NCBI GenBank assembly: GCA_038845865.1
Contig: JAWBQJ010000001.1
Span: forward strand, 372,001-436,000
Source of the DNA: Desulfurococcaceae archaeon
Lineage (GTDB): Archaea; Thermoproteota; Thermoprotei_A; Sulfolobales; Desulfurococcaceae
Direction of reading: 5' to 3'
DNA: 64,000 nucleotides
In this document: piece by piece, positions 37,280 through 46,323 of the stretch
How positions within the stretch are numbered: position 1 is the stretch's first letter
Layout: each line of letters starts with the position of its first letter
Notes under the pieces: model-generated
Told to the model about the DNA's origin: nothing
What the model saw: only the letters and a program-made list of their open reading frames with translations
Database searches by the model: none
Translations under genes and position numbers: made by a program

Positions 37280-37699
37280 ATCACCCTCTACGGCGGGGCT
37301 TTCCAGCCCACTTCGGCTACCGCGGGTCGGCCCGCTGGGGGTTGACCCCCAGCCGTGGAGCCGTAACCCCACATCCCCCCGCGGTTATCCCGTGGGGGTT
37401 TGGTTTAGGCTGTCCCCCTTTCGGTCGCCCCTACTCAGGGGATCTCGTTTTGATTTCTTTTCCTCCCCCTACTAAGATGTTTCCGTTCGGGGGGTTCCCG
37501 CCCGGTACTCCCGGTTGCCCGGTTTCCCGGGCGCCACGGGTTATCCCCGTGGCGGGAAGTCCCATTCGGCGATCCCGGGTTCAACGGCAGCCTGCGCCTA
37601 CCCCGGGCTTATCGCAGCTTGCCACGGCCTTCCTCGGCGCCCGAGCCGAGCCATCCACCGGGCGGCGACCGTGCTACAGCCCCCAGAGACGGGGGATCC

Positions 37700-37750
37700 G
37701 GTTCTGCGGGTTTGATTCCGTACCCTGGTTTTCCAGGCCCCTCTGTAGCG
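37700..37750 (-). other. 5' arm of the pre-23S rRNA processing stem
   Basis: Complement of 34219-34268: a 27-base perfect outer helix (37724-37750) and a 14-base inner helix (37700-37713) flanking an internal loop. It precedes 23S in the transcript. Confidence 0.85.
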
Positions 37751-37869
37751 CTCATCATTGCTGAGCAATTCGCGCCTTCACACGGGGGTAGACCCCCGTG
37801 TTGCACTTGAAAAGAATAGAGGTGAACCCGGCTCCAGCCCTCTCAGCCCCGAGCGCCCTCCTCGTGGCA
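37751..37869 (-). other. 16S-23S internal transcribed spacer
   Basis: About 120 bases with no tRNA, the usual crenarchaeal arrangement. It holds a small hairpin (ACACGGGGGTAGACCCCCGTGT on the plus strand, about 37779-37801) and the 3' arm of the 16S processing stem: 37827-37835 pairs with 39908-39916, and 37849-37857 with 39885-39893. Confidence 0.8.
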
Positions 37870-37870
37870 T

Positions 37871-37927
<57 letters not shown>

Positions 37928-37982
37928 AGGGAGGGGGAGTTCGAGCTGACACCAAGTGCCAGCCCTCACTCCCCCTCCCCTT

Positions 37983-38036
<54 letters not shown>

Positions 38037-38044
38037 GTTGACGC

Positions 38045-38081
<37 letters not shown>

Positions 38082-38193
38082 GCAGCCCTCGATCCCGACT
38101 GCGGCGGGGTTTGAGGGATTACCTTCCCCTTTCGGGGTCGGTACCCGCTGTCCCCGCCATTGTAGCCCGCGTGTAGCCCGGGGGATTCGGGGC

Positions 38194-38225
38194 TTCAGCG
38201 GAGCTCCCGCTAAGGGGTAGCTCCT
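38194..38225 (-). other. 16S rRNA mini-intron 8 (32 nt, about E. coli 1205-1213)
   Basis: Separates GGTCAGCAT from GCCCCGAATCC, contiguous in related archaea. Internal pairing GGAGCT/AGCTCC. At 32 bases this is among the smallest insertions. Boundaries uncertain by a few bases. Confidence 0.85.
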
Positions 38226-38340
38226 ATGCTGACCTGCCGTGGCCCCCTCCTTCCTCCGCCTTAAACGGCGGCAGTCCCTCCAGTGTGCCCTCGGCCCGGA
38301 GGCCGAGGTAGCAACTGGAGGTGGGGGTCTCGCTCGCTCG

Positions 38341-38388
38341 GCCCTCTAGGGGCATGTGAATTGCCTATGTACAATGCCCCCTAGAAGA
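38341..38388 (-). other. 16S rRNA mini-intron 7 (48 nt, about E. coli 1092-1102)
   Basis: Splits the universal GTCCGGCAA | CGAGCGAGACC. The insert forms a hairpin CTAGGGGGCAT/ATGCCCCTAG. It destroys the binding site of common 1100-region primers in genomic DNA. Confidence 0.9.
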
Positions 38389-38422
38389 TTGCCGGACTTA
38401 ACCGGACATCTCACGACACGAG

Positions 38423-38480
38423 TTCGCCCACGCCATGGCGTCCCCTACCCCACCAGGTATTGAAGGCGCCATGGCCGTGT
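38423..38480 (-). other. 16S rRNA mini-intron 6 (58 nt, E. coli 1068)
   Basis: Splits GCCGTCGCCAG | CTCGTGTCGTG, a known archaeal 16S intron site. The ends pair through GCCATGGCG-type palindromes (CACGGCCATGGCG with CGCCATGGCGTG). Confidence 0.9.
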
Positions 38481-38595
38481 CTGGCGACGGCCATGCACCT
38501 CCTCTCAGCGCGTCAGGCAAGGCCTTTAACCTGGCCTTCATCCTGCTGTCTCCCCCGGTAAGATTCCCGGCGTTGACTCCAATTGAACCGCAGGC

Positions 38596-38630
<35 letters not shown>

Positions 38631-38745
38631 GAGTTTCAGCCTTGCGGCCGTACTCCCCAGGCGGCGGGCTTAACGGCTTCCCTACGGCACTGGGTGGGCT
38701 CTAAGCCCACCCAACACCTAGCCCGCATCGTTTACAGCCGGGACT

Positions 38746-38959
<214 letters not shown>

Positions 38960-39013
38960 CAGCCGAGCGCCTTCGCCACGGGTGGTCCTCCCGGGATTAA
39001 CGGATTTCGCCCC

Positions 39014-39056
39014 ATGGGGTGGAAGGTCCCAGAGGCCTCCTCTGGGAGTCTTCCAT
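39014..39056 (-). other. 16S rRNA mini-intron 4 (43 nt, about E. coli 687, 690 loop)
   Basis: Splits CCCGGGGTA | GGGGCGAAATCC in helix 23 (690 loop). The insert is almost one hairpin: GGAAGACTCCCAGAGG with CCTCTGGGACCTTCC. Confidence 0.9.
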
Positions 39057-39195
39057 TACCCCGGGAGTACCCTCGGCCTCTCCCGCCCCCTAGCCCGGCA
39101 GTATCCCCCCCAATCCTCGGGTTAAGCCCGAGGATTTAAGGAGGGACTTACCGGGCCGGCTACGGGCGCTTTAGGCCCAATAAACACCCCGACCA

Positions 39196-39238
39196 TGCGC
39201 GCTAGGGCCCTCTACTAGTTTCTAGAGAGGGCCCCAGT
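39196..39238 (-). other. 16S rRNA mini-intron 3 (43 nt, E. coli 548)
   Basis: Splits GCCCCGCGAG | TGGTCGGGGTG, a known archaeal intron site. Internal hairpin GGGCCCTCT/AGAGGGCCC. Confidence 0.9.
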
Positions 39239-39368
39239 CTCGCGGGGCCGGTATTACCGCGGCGGCTGACACCGGACTTGCCCCCCGCTTACTATCCCCG
39301 CCTCCTTACAGCGGGGAACAGCCCCCTTATCGGGGGCACTCGGGGTGGCCCCGTCACGGTTTCCCGCA

Positions 39369-39429
39369 CTCCGCTGAGGGCTCCAAGTCCATGCTACGAG
39401 GACATGTAGATGTAGTGGAGTTCCCTCAT
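39369..39429 (-). other. 16S rRNA mini-intron 2 (61 nt, about E. coli 374)
   Basis: Splits CCTCCGCAA | TGCGGGAAACC, a known archaeal intron site. The outer ends ATGAGGG and CCCTCA pair. Confidence 0.88.
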
Positions 39430-39437
39430 TTGCGGAG

Positions 39438-39488
<51 letters not shown>

Positions 39489-39489
39489 T

Positions 39490-39522
<33 letters not shown>

Positions 39523-39669
39523 CGTCGGCTTGGCGGGCCGTTACCCCGCCAACAACCTGATGGGCCGCAGCCCCATCCTCGGGCGGCACGGTAGCGATAA
39601 CCCCTACCGTGCCCTTTCGGGGAAGGACCCTTCCAGGCCTCCTCCCCTATGGGGGATTAGCACCAGTTT

Positions 39670-39730
39670 CGGGGGCCGACCAGCCGTTTAAATCCCTTTT
39701 TCAAAGGCTAGTGGGAGCTGGTCGACCTTT
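39670..39730 (-). other. 16S rRNA mini-intron 1 (61 nt, about E. coli 160)
   Basis: Splits GATAACACCGGG | AAACTGGTGC in helix 8. The ends pair through GGTCGACCAGC and GCTGGTCGG. Boundaries are ambiguous by up to four bases because of flanking A and G runs. I do not recall this as a described intron site. Confidence 0.85.
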
Positions 39731-39758
39731 CCCGGTGTTATCCCCCTCCCGAGGGTAG

Positions 39759-39790
<32 letters not shown>

Positions 39791-39884
39791 TCCCGCGGCG
39801 GCGGGACGTGCGACTCCCATGGCTTAGCCCCACCCCGATAGCGGTCGGGGCCGGCAGGATCAACCGGAGTTACGGCCGCTGGAA

Positions 39885-39916
39885 GGCGCTCGGAGATTAC
39901 TGAAGCCGGAGCCGGG
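39885..39916 (-). other. 5' arm of the pre-16S rRNA processing stem
   Basis: Two 9-base blocks (39885-39893, 39908-39916) complementary to 37849-37857 and 37827-37835 across the 16S gene. Confidence 0.7.
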
Positions 39917-39929
39917 CCCACCTCCGTCA

Positions 39930-39973
39930 GACCCGAGGTTAGAGGGGTAAGTACCCCTCTAACTTCTCGGGTC
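39930..39973 (-). other. Strong hairpin in the rRNA leader
   Basis: Arms of 8 plus 10 bp (GACCCGAG/CTCGGGTC outside, GTTAGAGGGG/CCCCTCTAAC inside), a 2-base bulge and a 6-base loop. It lies between the rRNA promoter and the 16S processing stem. Confidence 0.7.
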
Positions 39974-40016
39974 TCCATTTAAGTGAGTGTCCGTAATTCT
40001 CTTTCTTAATAGAGGG

Positions 40017-40026
40017 GTTTAAATAC
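40017..40026 (-). promoter_or_regulatory. rRNA operon promoter (TATA box)
   Basis: On the minus strand GTATTTAAAC, preceded by purines as a BRE. Initiation about 26 bases on (near 39993) would give a leader of some 120 bases before 16S. It is the best TATA match between the HAD gene and 16S. Confidence 0.6.
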
Positions 40027-40060
40027 TTTGCGCCTATATACCGGGCCTTCCTCTGGGTTA

Positions 40061-40147
40061 CTGTGCCCGCGGCAGGAGGCCGTCTTTTCACTCACCGGGC
40101 TATGCCCGGCGTCTAAGCGACGCCGCCGCCGGGCGTGCCGCGGGCAT
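40061..40147 (-). ncRNA. Structured small RNA candidate (possibly H/ACA-like)
   Basis: About 85 bases, very GC-rich, closed by a perfect 11-bp stem (TGCCCGCGGCA with TGCCGCGGGCA, 40063-40073 and 40136-40146) and containing further GC hairpins (GGCGTC/GACGCC or CCGGGC/GCCCGG). Read on the minus strand the closing stem is followed at once by ACA, and a GTGA...GA K-turn-like pair is inside, as in archaeal H/ACA guide RNAs. A TATA-like element (40168-40179, minus) predicts initiation at the 5' stem base. GC-rich islands of this kind in hyperthermophile genomes are usually RNA genes. Class uncertain. Confidence 0.5.
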
Positions 40148-40170
40148 CTAGTATTATTGGCTAAGCTGGC

Positions 40171-40784
40171 TTATAGGCGTTTCACCACTAGTTGTAACTC
40201 CAGTAAACCCGTCACCACCGTGACCGGTTCGCACACCAGAGTCTCCTGGAGTAGCTTCTTCCCGTCTACGAGTATGAAGTCAACTCCAGCCTTGCGAGCC
40301 GCAATGCAGTCGACTTCCTTGTCACCAACGTAGACCGTTTCTTCGGGCTTGAAGCCCGTTTCTCTGAGTACTTCAAGTATTACGCCAGGTTCAGGCTTAC
40401 CTCTAACTCCAGGCCTAACGCCAAAGACCGCTGTAAAGTAGCCGAGAACCCCGAAGTGCTCTAAAAACTCATTTATCCTCTCAACCATGCTGGAGGAGGC
40501 GACTGCAAGAACGTAGCCCATCCCCTTAAGCGATTCCAGGCGTCCGGGTATATTCTAACCCGTGCACGCCAGTACTCCCGTACAATCCTCCTAGCCGTCA
40601 TGAACTCCTCGACAATTTTGCGCGAGACCCGGTTACGCGTAAAAGCGCTCTCAATCACGGCCTCCATGGACATGCCCTCCACATCAACGCCCACCGCCTT
40701 ACCGGCTTTAATGAAACTCCAGACAATGGATTCTTCGCTATCTACCAGCGTCTCGTCGAGATCGAATATTATGGGCTTCTTCAA
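40171..40784 (-). pseudogene. HAD-family phosphatase split by a frameshift
   Basis: Two frames together make one HAD hydrolase. The N-terminal part (40473-40784) has the nucleophile motif FDLDETLVDSEES and the cap domain to RIYPDAWNRL. The C-terminal part (40171-40521) resumes with GYVLAVASSS (motif II), KPEPGVI (motif III Lys) and VYVGDKEVDC (motif IV). Continuity is restored by adding one base near 40530, at TTAAGGGG on the minus strand. This could be a real inactivating deletion, a sequencing error in a homopolymer, or a programmed shift. It lies 2 bases downstream of the phosphoglycolate phosphatase gene. Confidence 0.75.
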
Positions 40785-40786
40785 CG

Positions 40787-41506
40787 CTAGACACCCAGTA
40801 CCCTTTCAACGAATTCCGCTACCCCCAGACCGCTAGGCTTCGAGAGGATTAGCGAAACACCCTTTTTCAACTCCTCGTCCGCGTTAGCCACTGCCGCCGA
40901 CAGGCCGAGAACGCCGAGGAAGCCCAGGTCCATTACGCTATCCCCGATCCCCGCAGCCTCCTCCGGGGCTATACCGAGTTTACCGAGTACGTAGATCACC
41001 GCGCTCTTCTTACTCGCCTCGACCGGCCGTACGTGTAGGGCATACCCACTGTAATCCACCGTGTAGTCGGGATACCTCCTCTCGACGAACTCTCTAAGCA
41101 CGGAGAGGACCTTGCCTGCACTACTCAAATATTCCTTCCTGAGCTTTAACGCGTAATCGTATAGCCTGAAAGCGTTCTGCCAAGAGTCTTCTACGTACTT
41201 GCCGTACTCCTTCAGGACGGCCAAGTAAACCTCCCTCGCAGATCTCCGTGCCAGCGGGACCACTCCCCAGTCGCCGTGGTAGGCTAGGCAACCGCTTTCA
41301 CCTATAACTGGCCCGTTTAGACCAATATATTTCGACAATCCCACGACAATGGGAAGCGCATTACTAGACACTAGGGACACCACAATCCCCTTGCTAACAG
41401 CTCGCCTAAGAGCCCGCATAGCCCGAATACTCAGCTTGTACGTGTTCCTGCCAAGGGTTAAGGTCCCGTCGACGTCTAGAAATAACGCCTTAACACGCGA
41501 GATCAC
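40787..41506 (-). CDS. Phosphoglycolate phosphatase (archaeal HAD type)
   Basis: 239 residues of the TA0175-type HAD family. Motif I is FLDVDGTLT, motif II VSLVSSNALP, the motif III lysine precedes KKSAVIYVLGKLG, and motif IV is GIGDSVMDLGFL. The substrate is probably 2-phosphoglycolate, a by-product of DNA repair and sugar metabolism; the family also acts on other small phosphates. Operon with the frameshifted HAD gene downstream. Confidence 0.8.
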   Translation of the reverse strand: MISRVKALFLDVDGTLTLGRNTYKLSIRAMRALRRAVSKGIVVSLVSSNALPIVVGLSKYIGLNGPVIGESGCLAYHGDWGVVPLARRSAREVYLAVLKEYGKYVEDSWQNAFRLYDYALKLRKEYLSSAGKVLSVLREFVERRYPDYTVDYSGYALHVRPVEASKKSAVIYVLGKLGIAPEEAAGIGDSVMDLGFLGVLGLSAAVANADEELKKGVSLILSKPSGLGVAEFVERVLGV

Positions 41507-41628
41507 GTCTCATCGCCCACCCCGCCAAGTACAAAGCACTACTCCCCGAGCGGGATATAAGCACCTCACTAAACCCCGGTAATAGACTGTAAGTGGGGTA
41601 TACAATCAGTACATGTATTGCTCATGTT

Positions 41629-41640
41629 AATTTATAAATG
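41629..41640 (+). promoter_or_regulatory. Promoter of the hydrogenase operon
   Basis: TTAATTTATAAA, an excellent BRE/TATA match. Initiation near 41660 would place GGAG (41661-41664) as the ribosome-binding site for ATG 41669. Confidence 0.6.
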
Positions 41641-41668
41641 GTTGAAGAAATCTTAGTAGTGGAGCGTG

Positions 41669-42778
41669 ATGCTTACCATGGGCGACTACATGAGATTCAA
41701 CTTCATGTGTCGTGAACGAGTAAGAAACATGGGAGCGCGAGTAGCAGTAGTAGGGGCGGGCCCTTCCGGCTTGGCCGCAACCGGGTACCTTTCGTGTGAG
41801 GGCTACGACGTAGACGTATACGATAAACTACCACTACCAGGAGGTTTAATGGTGTTCGCGATCCCGCACTGGAGGATACCACCTGAAAGAGTGCTAAACG
41901 GGGCAAGGGAGTTGGAGGAAAGGTTCAGCGTAAAGTTCATACTTAAAACTAAGGTATACTCAGATGGGGAAGTACACGAAGAGGGCGACGATTTCGTAGA
42001 GAAGAGGGCGAGCCTAGAAGACCTCCTAGGTAACTACGACCTAGTACTAGTATCCACTGGAACGTGGGTTTCTAAAATCCCAAAACTACCAGGATCAAGC
42101 GCAAAAGGCGTCACAACAGCACTGGAATACCTCTACAAGTGGAGGGTATTCGAGTACGGGTACACGACCAGCAGGCCTTACGTGGGTAAAAACGTAATAG
42201 TTATTGGCGCTGGTTATAGCGCCGTTGACGCAGCCGAAAGAGCCCTTAAAGCGGGCTCAGAAGTGTACCTGGTCTACAGGAGGACTATTCGCGAAGCGCC
42301 GGCCGGAATATACGAGATCGAGAGGTTGAAGAAAGAGGGGGTGAACTTCATAGAGCTCGTAGCACCTGTCGAGATAGTCGCAGATAGCGATGTTGTCAAG
42401 GCCGTCAAGCTCCAGAAGATGACTCTCGGGCCGCCTGACGAGACAGGTAGACCGAAGCCCATACCCGTACCTGGAAGCGAGTTCGTCGTTGAAGCAGACC
42501 TAGTGATATTTGCAACAGGCGAATCGCCAACACCCCCCCTATCGAGCAGTATGGCTGAGAAACTAGGCTTAAAACTCAACAAGGACGGGACAATAGCGGT
42601 AAACGAGTTAATGCAAACAAGTGTACAGAAGCTCTTTGCTGCGGGAGACGTGGCCACAGGCCCTAGTAGAATAGGCCCCGCAGTGAGGAGCGGCTTAAAG
42701 GCCGCTAGGTCCATGCACTATTGGTTCTCCGTGAAGACGGGTAGACTGGTATCACCCACGCAGGTGGCGGCGAAATGA
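41669..42778 (+). CDS. GltD-like FAD/NAD(P)H oxidoreductase, hydrogenase-associated
   Basis: 369 residues. An N-terminal FAD-binding GAGPSGLAATGYL, an internal NAD(P)-binding GAGYSAVDAAERAL, and a C-terminal FAAGDVATGPSRIGPAVRSG define the glutamate-synthase-beta/sulfide-dehydrogenase flavoprotein family. The usual N-terminal four-cysteine iron-sulfur domain of about 100 residues is missing; only one cysteine (MCRER) remains. Its partner clusters are likely supplied by the next gene, which overlaps the stop by 4 bases. It probably passes electrons between NAD(P)H and the hydrogenase. The start is ATG 41669 or 41678. Confidence 0.85.
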   Translation: MLTMGDYMRFNFMCRERVRNMGARVAVVGAGPSGLAATGYLSCEGYDVDVYDKLPLPGGLMVFAIPHWRIPPERVLNGARELEERFSVKFILKTKVYSDGEVHEEGDDFVEKRASLEDLLGNYDLVLVSTGTWVSKIPKLPGSSAKGVTTALEYLYKWRVFEYGYTTSRPYVGKNVIVIGAGYSAVDAAERALKAGSEVYLVYRRTIREAPAGIYEIERLKKEGVNFIELVAPVEIVADSDVVKAVKLQKMTLGPPDETGRPKPIPVPGSEFVVEADLVIFATGESPTPPLSSSMAEKLGLKLNKDGTIAVNELMQTSVQKLFAAGDVATGPSRIGPAVRSGLKAARSMHYWFSVKTGRLVSPTQVAAK

Positions 42779-43275
42779 GCTCCAACCCCGCTGTAAGGTA
42801 CGTTAGAATAATAGATCTCGGAAGGTGTATAGGTTGCGGAGCTTGCGAAGCGGCGTGCGAATTTGTAAACGAGAAGCCGAACATAGTAGTGCACAGAACT
42901 AGCATTGGGCTAGACATACCGGTTTCCTGTATGCACTGCGCCAGGGCACCGTGTATTGAAGCCTGCCCTACGGGTGCCATGACGAGGGACTCTAGCGGCG
43001 CGGTTTACGTAATTGCAAGCAGGTGCATAGGTTGTATGGCCTGCCTCTACGCGTGTCCTTTCGGCATACCGGAGCTTGATCGGGCGAGCAAGACTGCGAT
43101 TAAGTGCGATCTCTGCATAAAGCTGAGGAGAGAGGGGCTGGAACCGGCATGTAGCGCTATATGCCCAACGCACGCGATACTCTTCGGCGAAGACGCTTTC
43201 GTGTTTCAACTCTCGAAGAAGAGGACGGCCGAGGTTATGGCGAAGGCAAGGTTCGAGTATGAGCTTCATAGTTAA
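42775..43275 (+). CDS. Four-cluster ferredoxin subunit (HycB/DmsB type)
   Basis: 166 residues with sixteen cysteines in four groups: CIGCGACEAACE, CMHCARAPCIEACP, CIGCMACLYACP and CDLC...CSAICP. This is the HycB/HydN/DmsB arrangement, an electron wire between a redox module and a membrane complex. The ATG overlaps the flavoprotein stop (ATGA). The operon context suggests it carries electrons from the flavoprotein to the NuoI-like subunit. Confidence 0.9.
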   Translation: MSSNPAVRYVRIIDLGRCIGCGACEAACEFVNEKPNIVVHRTSIGLDIPVSCMHCARAPCIEACPTGAMTRDSSGAVYVIASRCIGCMACLYACPFGIPELDRASKTAIKCDLCIKLRREGLEPACSAICPTHAILFGEDAFVFQLSKKRTAEVMAKARFEYELHS

Positions 43276-43286
43276 CGGGTCAAGCA

Positions 43287-44783
43287 ATGACGGGCATTCA
43301 GCTGATAGCATATTCGGCGAGCGTAACCTTACTGGTTTTATCCAACTACGTGGATAAAGGCGTGTACTACAGGGTTCTAGGCAAGCTCGTAGGCTACGTG
43401 CTACTCATCTGCACAGTTATACTTCTCTACCAGTTTGGGTTAGTAGATAGCTTTTCCTTGTCGCTGGGGCTCTCATTCACTTTAATCTCCTTCCTCATAT
43501 CCGTCTACACGCTGTTCTACAGAGAAGCTCACCACTACCCAAAGCACCTAGAAACACTCATCGACCTGTTCCTGGTCTTCATCATTTCGGCATACATCGC
43601 GCCGAGCTTCATACTCATGATAGTAGCGTGGACTTCCGGCGAGATACTGGGATATGTCTTGATAAAACTCGGAGAAGAGCACTCGAGCGAAGGACCTTTA
43701 ACGTCCTCTAGAGGGTTCATTTTCGCATCTACGTTAACGTATGAGATATCTGTCTTCACGCTAATAACCTTAAGCATCATCTTCACCACGGCGGGAATAG
43801 GCCTTTATGAGTTAATGAAGCCCTTCACCCAGCAATTAGCAGTAGTAGCTATACCCGTCATCATCATACCGCTACTAGTGGTGGGCTTTATAACGAAAAC
43901 AGCTAACATACCGTTGCACTTCTGGCTACCGAGCGCGCACTCAAGCGCCCCTTCCCCCGCATCCGCCACCCTAAGCGGCCTAATGGTTTCGCTAGGATAC
44001 TACGGGCTGTACAGGGTGATCAGCGTCGTGGACATAGACGCGTACAGGGCGCCCATATCATGGTTCTTCGTACTGGTGGGTTTCCTGTCCATAATGTATG
44101 GAGGCTTCCAGGCCTTAGCTCAGAGAGATGTAAAGAAGCTTCTAGCGTACATGACGATAGCTACGAACGGGTTCATTAGCGTGGTGTTCGGGCTCTATGT
44201 AATGCGCCCACTAGATATAACGAAATGGACGCTCGTCATTGGCATGGTGATGCACGCCGCGTACAAAGCAACGCTATTTTGCGAATCCGGCCTCATAGAA
44301 GTGGTCTACGGTACTAGGTATGTTCATGGAATTAGGGGGTTTGCCAGAATCGCATCGCTATCAACGATGGGTAGCATACTCGCTATCCTGTCGCTACTAG
44401 GCGTGCCTGGCACGCTCGGATTCATAGCTAAACTCCTAGCCGTCTACAACTCTATATTAATCGTCGGCACGGACTCGGCGATGTCGGTTACCTCGTTGCT
44501 AGCATTTCTAGCTTACATAATCATCTCCGCTCTAGCAGCTTTAAAGTACGCTAGAATATACTATGATGGTGCCTCGTCGAGAGTTAAAGCCCTGGTAGAG
44601 AAGCTTGATTGGGGATTGCAAGCACCGGTGCTGGTTCTGGGATTGCTTAACGTCCTCCTTTGTGTCCTCGTAGTTGCGTTCCTCACCCAGGAGTATGGGT
44701 ACATCCTCGCACTAATAACCCCGCTTCCAATAATTACCATGTACCTCGCACATGCACAGTTCAGAATTACCAGTACACGGTGA
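43287..44783 (+). CDS. Antiporter-like membrane subunit 1 (NuoN/NuoM/MrpD type)
   Basis: 498 residues, about fourteen membrane helices. Conserved pumping elements: the Glu of WTSGEILGY (TM5 glutamate), the Lys of TKTANIPLHFWLPSAHSSAPSPAS, and the Lys of HAAYKATLF. Such subunits move H+ or Na+ in complex I, Mrp antiporters and group 4 hydrogenases. ATG 43287, 11 bases after the ferredoxin stop. Confidence 0.9.
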   Translation: MTGIQLIAYSASVTLLVLSNYVDKGVYYRVLGKLVGYVLLICTVILLYQFGLVDSFSLSLGLSFTLISFLISVYTLFYREAHHYPKHLETLIDLFLVFIISAYIAPSFILMIVAWTSGEILGYVLIKLGEEHSSEGPLTSSRGFIFASTLTYEISVFTLITLSIIFTTAGIGLYELMKPFTQQLAVVAIPVIIIPLLVVGFITKTANIPLHFWLPSAHSSAPSPASATLSGLMVSLGYYGLYRVISVVDIDAYRAPISWFFVLVGFLSIMYGGFQALAQRDVKKLLAYMTIATNGFISVVFGLYVMRPLDITKWTLVIGMVMHAAYKATLFCESGLIEVVYGTRYVHGIRGFARIASLSTMGSILAILSLLGVPGTLGFIAKLLAVYNSILIVGTDSAMSVTSLLAFLAYIIISALAALKYARIYYDGASSRVKALVEKLDWGLQAPVLVLGLLNVLLCVLVVAFLTQEYGYILALITPLPIITMYLAHAQFRITSTR

Positions 44784-44787
44784 GAGC

Positions 44788-46323
44788 GTGATCGACGCGT
44801 TCCTAACGAAACTACTGTACACGTTGTCCATATTCACGATCGCCACGCTGGCTTCGATAGTCGTTGACACGCATCCTAGGTTGAGCACGATCCTAAGAGT
44901 AGTGGGCTTCCTCGGGATACCTGTAGTATTTCTAGTAACGGGCCTCATAGAGCTCCAAGATTACCAGCTACTGCTCGTACTGGTAACCGGCATCGTGGCC
45001 ATCGGCATAAGCCTTCACAGCGAGGGATACTACAAAGTCATCTACGGGCTTACAAGGTATTTTCAGGTAGCAATAAACCTCATACTGGCATCCCTGATCC
45101 TGCTGTTCTCGAGCACCCTCTTCGCAGAGCTGATCGTATACTGGTTCTTCATAGACATAATAGTAGCCTTCGTGGCCATAACGATGGAATACGGCGTAGA
45201 GAACCTGTCCGTGGCGGCAACGTACGTAGCGATGTGCGTAGCCCCCAGCGACATCGCCTTACTGACAATGTGGGCCACGCTTGTTGGCAAGGTTGGTCTC
45301 TACGAATCCCTATTACTGGCTTTAAATAAGCCAGTAGCAGAACCCGTGAACCTGGATCCCCTGCTTTCTACCATCGTACTTTTCGGCTTCGCAGTGAAGC
45401 TGGGGCAGTTTCCGCTACATTCCTGGCCACCGGTCGTGTATGGTAGGGCGCCGAGCCATATCTCTGCGATATTAAGTGGGTTAGTGAGCAAGATGGGAGT
45501 GTACGCTTACTTCACGGCTAGCCAACTCTTCGTAATAAACCCAGTGGCGTTCTACTTCATTCTCGTACAGGGCATAATCTCCACTATTTACGGCTCTTTT
45601 GGAGCGGTATTGCAATCTAACATTAAGCTGATTTTAGCGTATAGTTCAGTGAGTTATGGGGGGATCCTCACAGTGCTGTACGCTACGATGATGATTCTGG
45701 GATCGGCCCTTTTACGGGCCCTTATGCTGGTAGTTGTGGTTTTCCACGCATTAACAAAAGCACTGGCGTTTATCAACGCAGGTCTCATATACCAGCTCAC
45801 GAACACGTATGACTTATCCAAACTCGGCCACTTGTTCTATGTGTCTAAAGAGGCTTGCTTCTCCGCGTTCACCGTGCTACTGAACTTCACAGGCGTGCCT
45901 CCATCAATAGGCTTTGTAACCAAGGTGCTATTAATTGCCACGAGCGTGCTCATAGCGCGCGAGAACATGCTAGGACTGATCGTAGCTGTGACGTTTACGC
46001 TAGCGGCAGTGCTTTCAATAATTTACGGAGCCAAATACATTGGCGCGTACATCTCAACCCTACCGAAGGCTCCCCCGAGAATAATACCAATACCGGACAT
46101 AGAAGTGAAGGCCGAAAACTACCTAAGCGCCGCATTACTCTTAGCACCGGTAGTACTAATAGCTTACATCAGTGGATTTTCGCATGGATACCTATTAGGA
46201 GCTGTAATGATGCCAGCGTACATCGCCACTCTCATCACGTACATTTACGCATTTACGCGCGTTTACTCCAAAATTCGTATTCCAGAAGACGTTAAATACT
46301 GGTTGTCAGGTGTAGAGTCGTGA
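44788..46323 (+). CDS. Antiporter-like membrane subunit 2 (NuoL/HyfB type)
   Basis: About 511 residues, some fourteen membrane helices. Key elements: FGFAVKLGQFPLHSWPPVVYGRAPSHISAILSG-type region (HSWPP, AKIG-like) and VVVFHALTKALAF with the TM8 lysine. I prefer GTG 44788, which follows GGTGAG; an ATG at 44752 would overlap the previous gene by 32 bases. It lacks the long C-terminal lateral helix of NuoL; the next small gene may supply it. Confidence 0.88.
   Translation: MIDAFLTKLLYTLSIFTIATLASIVVDTHPRLSTILRVVGFLGIPVVFLVTGLIELQDYQLLLVLVTGIVAIGISLHSEGYYKVIYGLTRYFQVAINLILASLILLFSSTLFAELIVYWFFIDIIVAFVAITMEYGVENLSVAATYVAMCVAPSDIALLTMWATLVGKVGLYESLLLALNKPVAEPVNLDPLLSTIVLFGFAVKLGQFPLHSWPPVVYGRAPSHISAILSGLVSKMGVYAYFTASQLFVINPVAFYFILVQGIISTIYGSFGAVLQSNIKLILAYSSVSYGGILTVLYATMMILGSALLRALMLVVVVFHALTKALAFINAGLIYQLTNTYDLSKLGHLFYVSKEACFSAFTVLLNFTGVPPSIGFVTKVLLIATSVLIARENMLGLIVAVTFTLAAVLSIIYGAKYIGAYISTLPKAPPRIIPIPDIEVKAENYLSAALLLAPVVLIAYISGFSHGYLLGAVMMPAYIATLITYIYAFTRVYSKIRIPEDVKYWLSGVES

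Noticed and set aside
37751..37869. A spacer tRNA or linked 5S rRNA in the rRNA operon
   Set aside because: The spacer has no cloverleaf, and no 5S sequence follows 23S, as is usual in crenarchaea.
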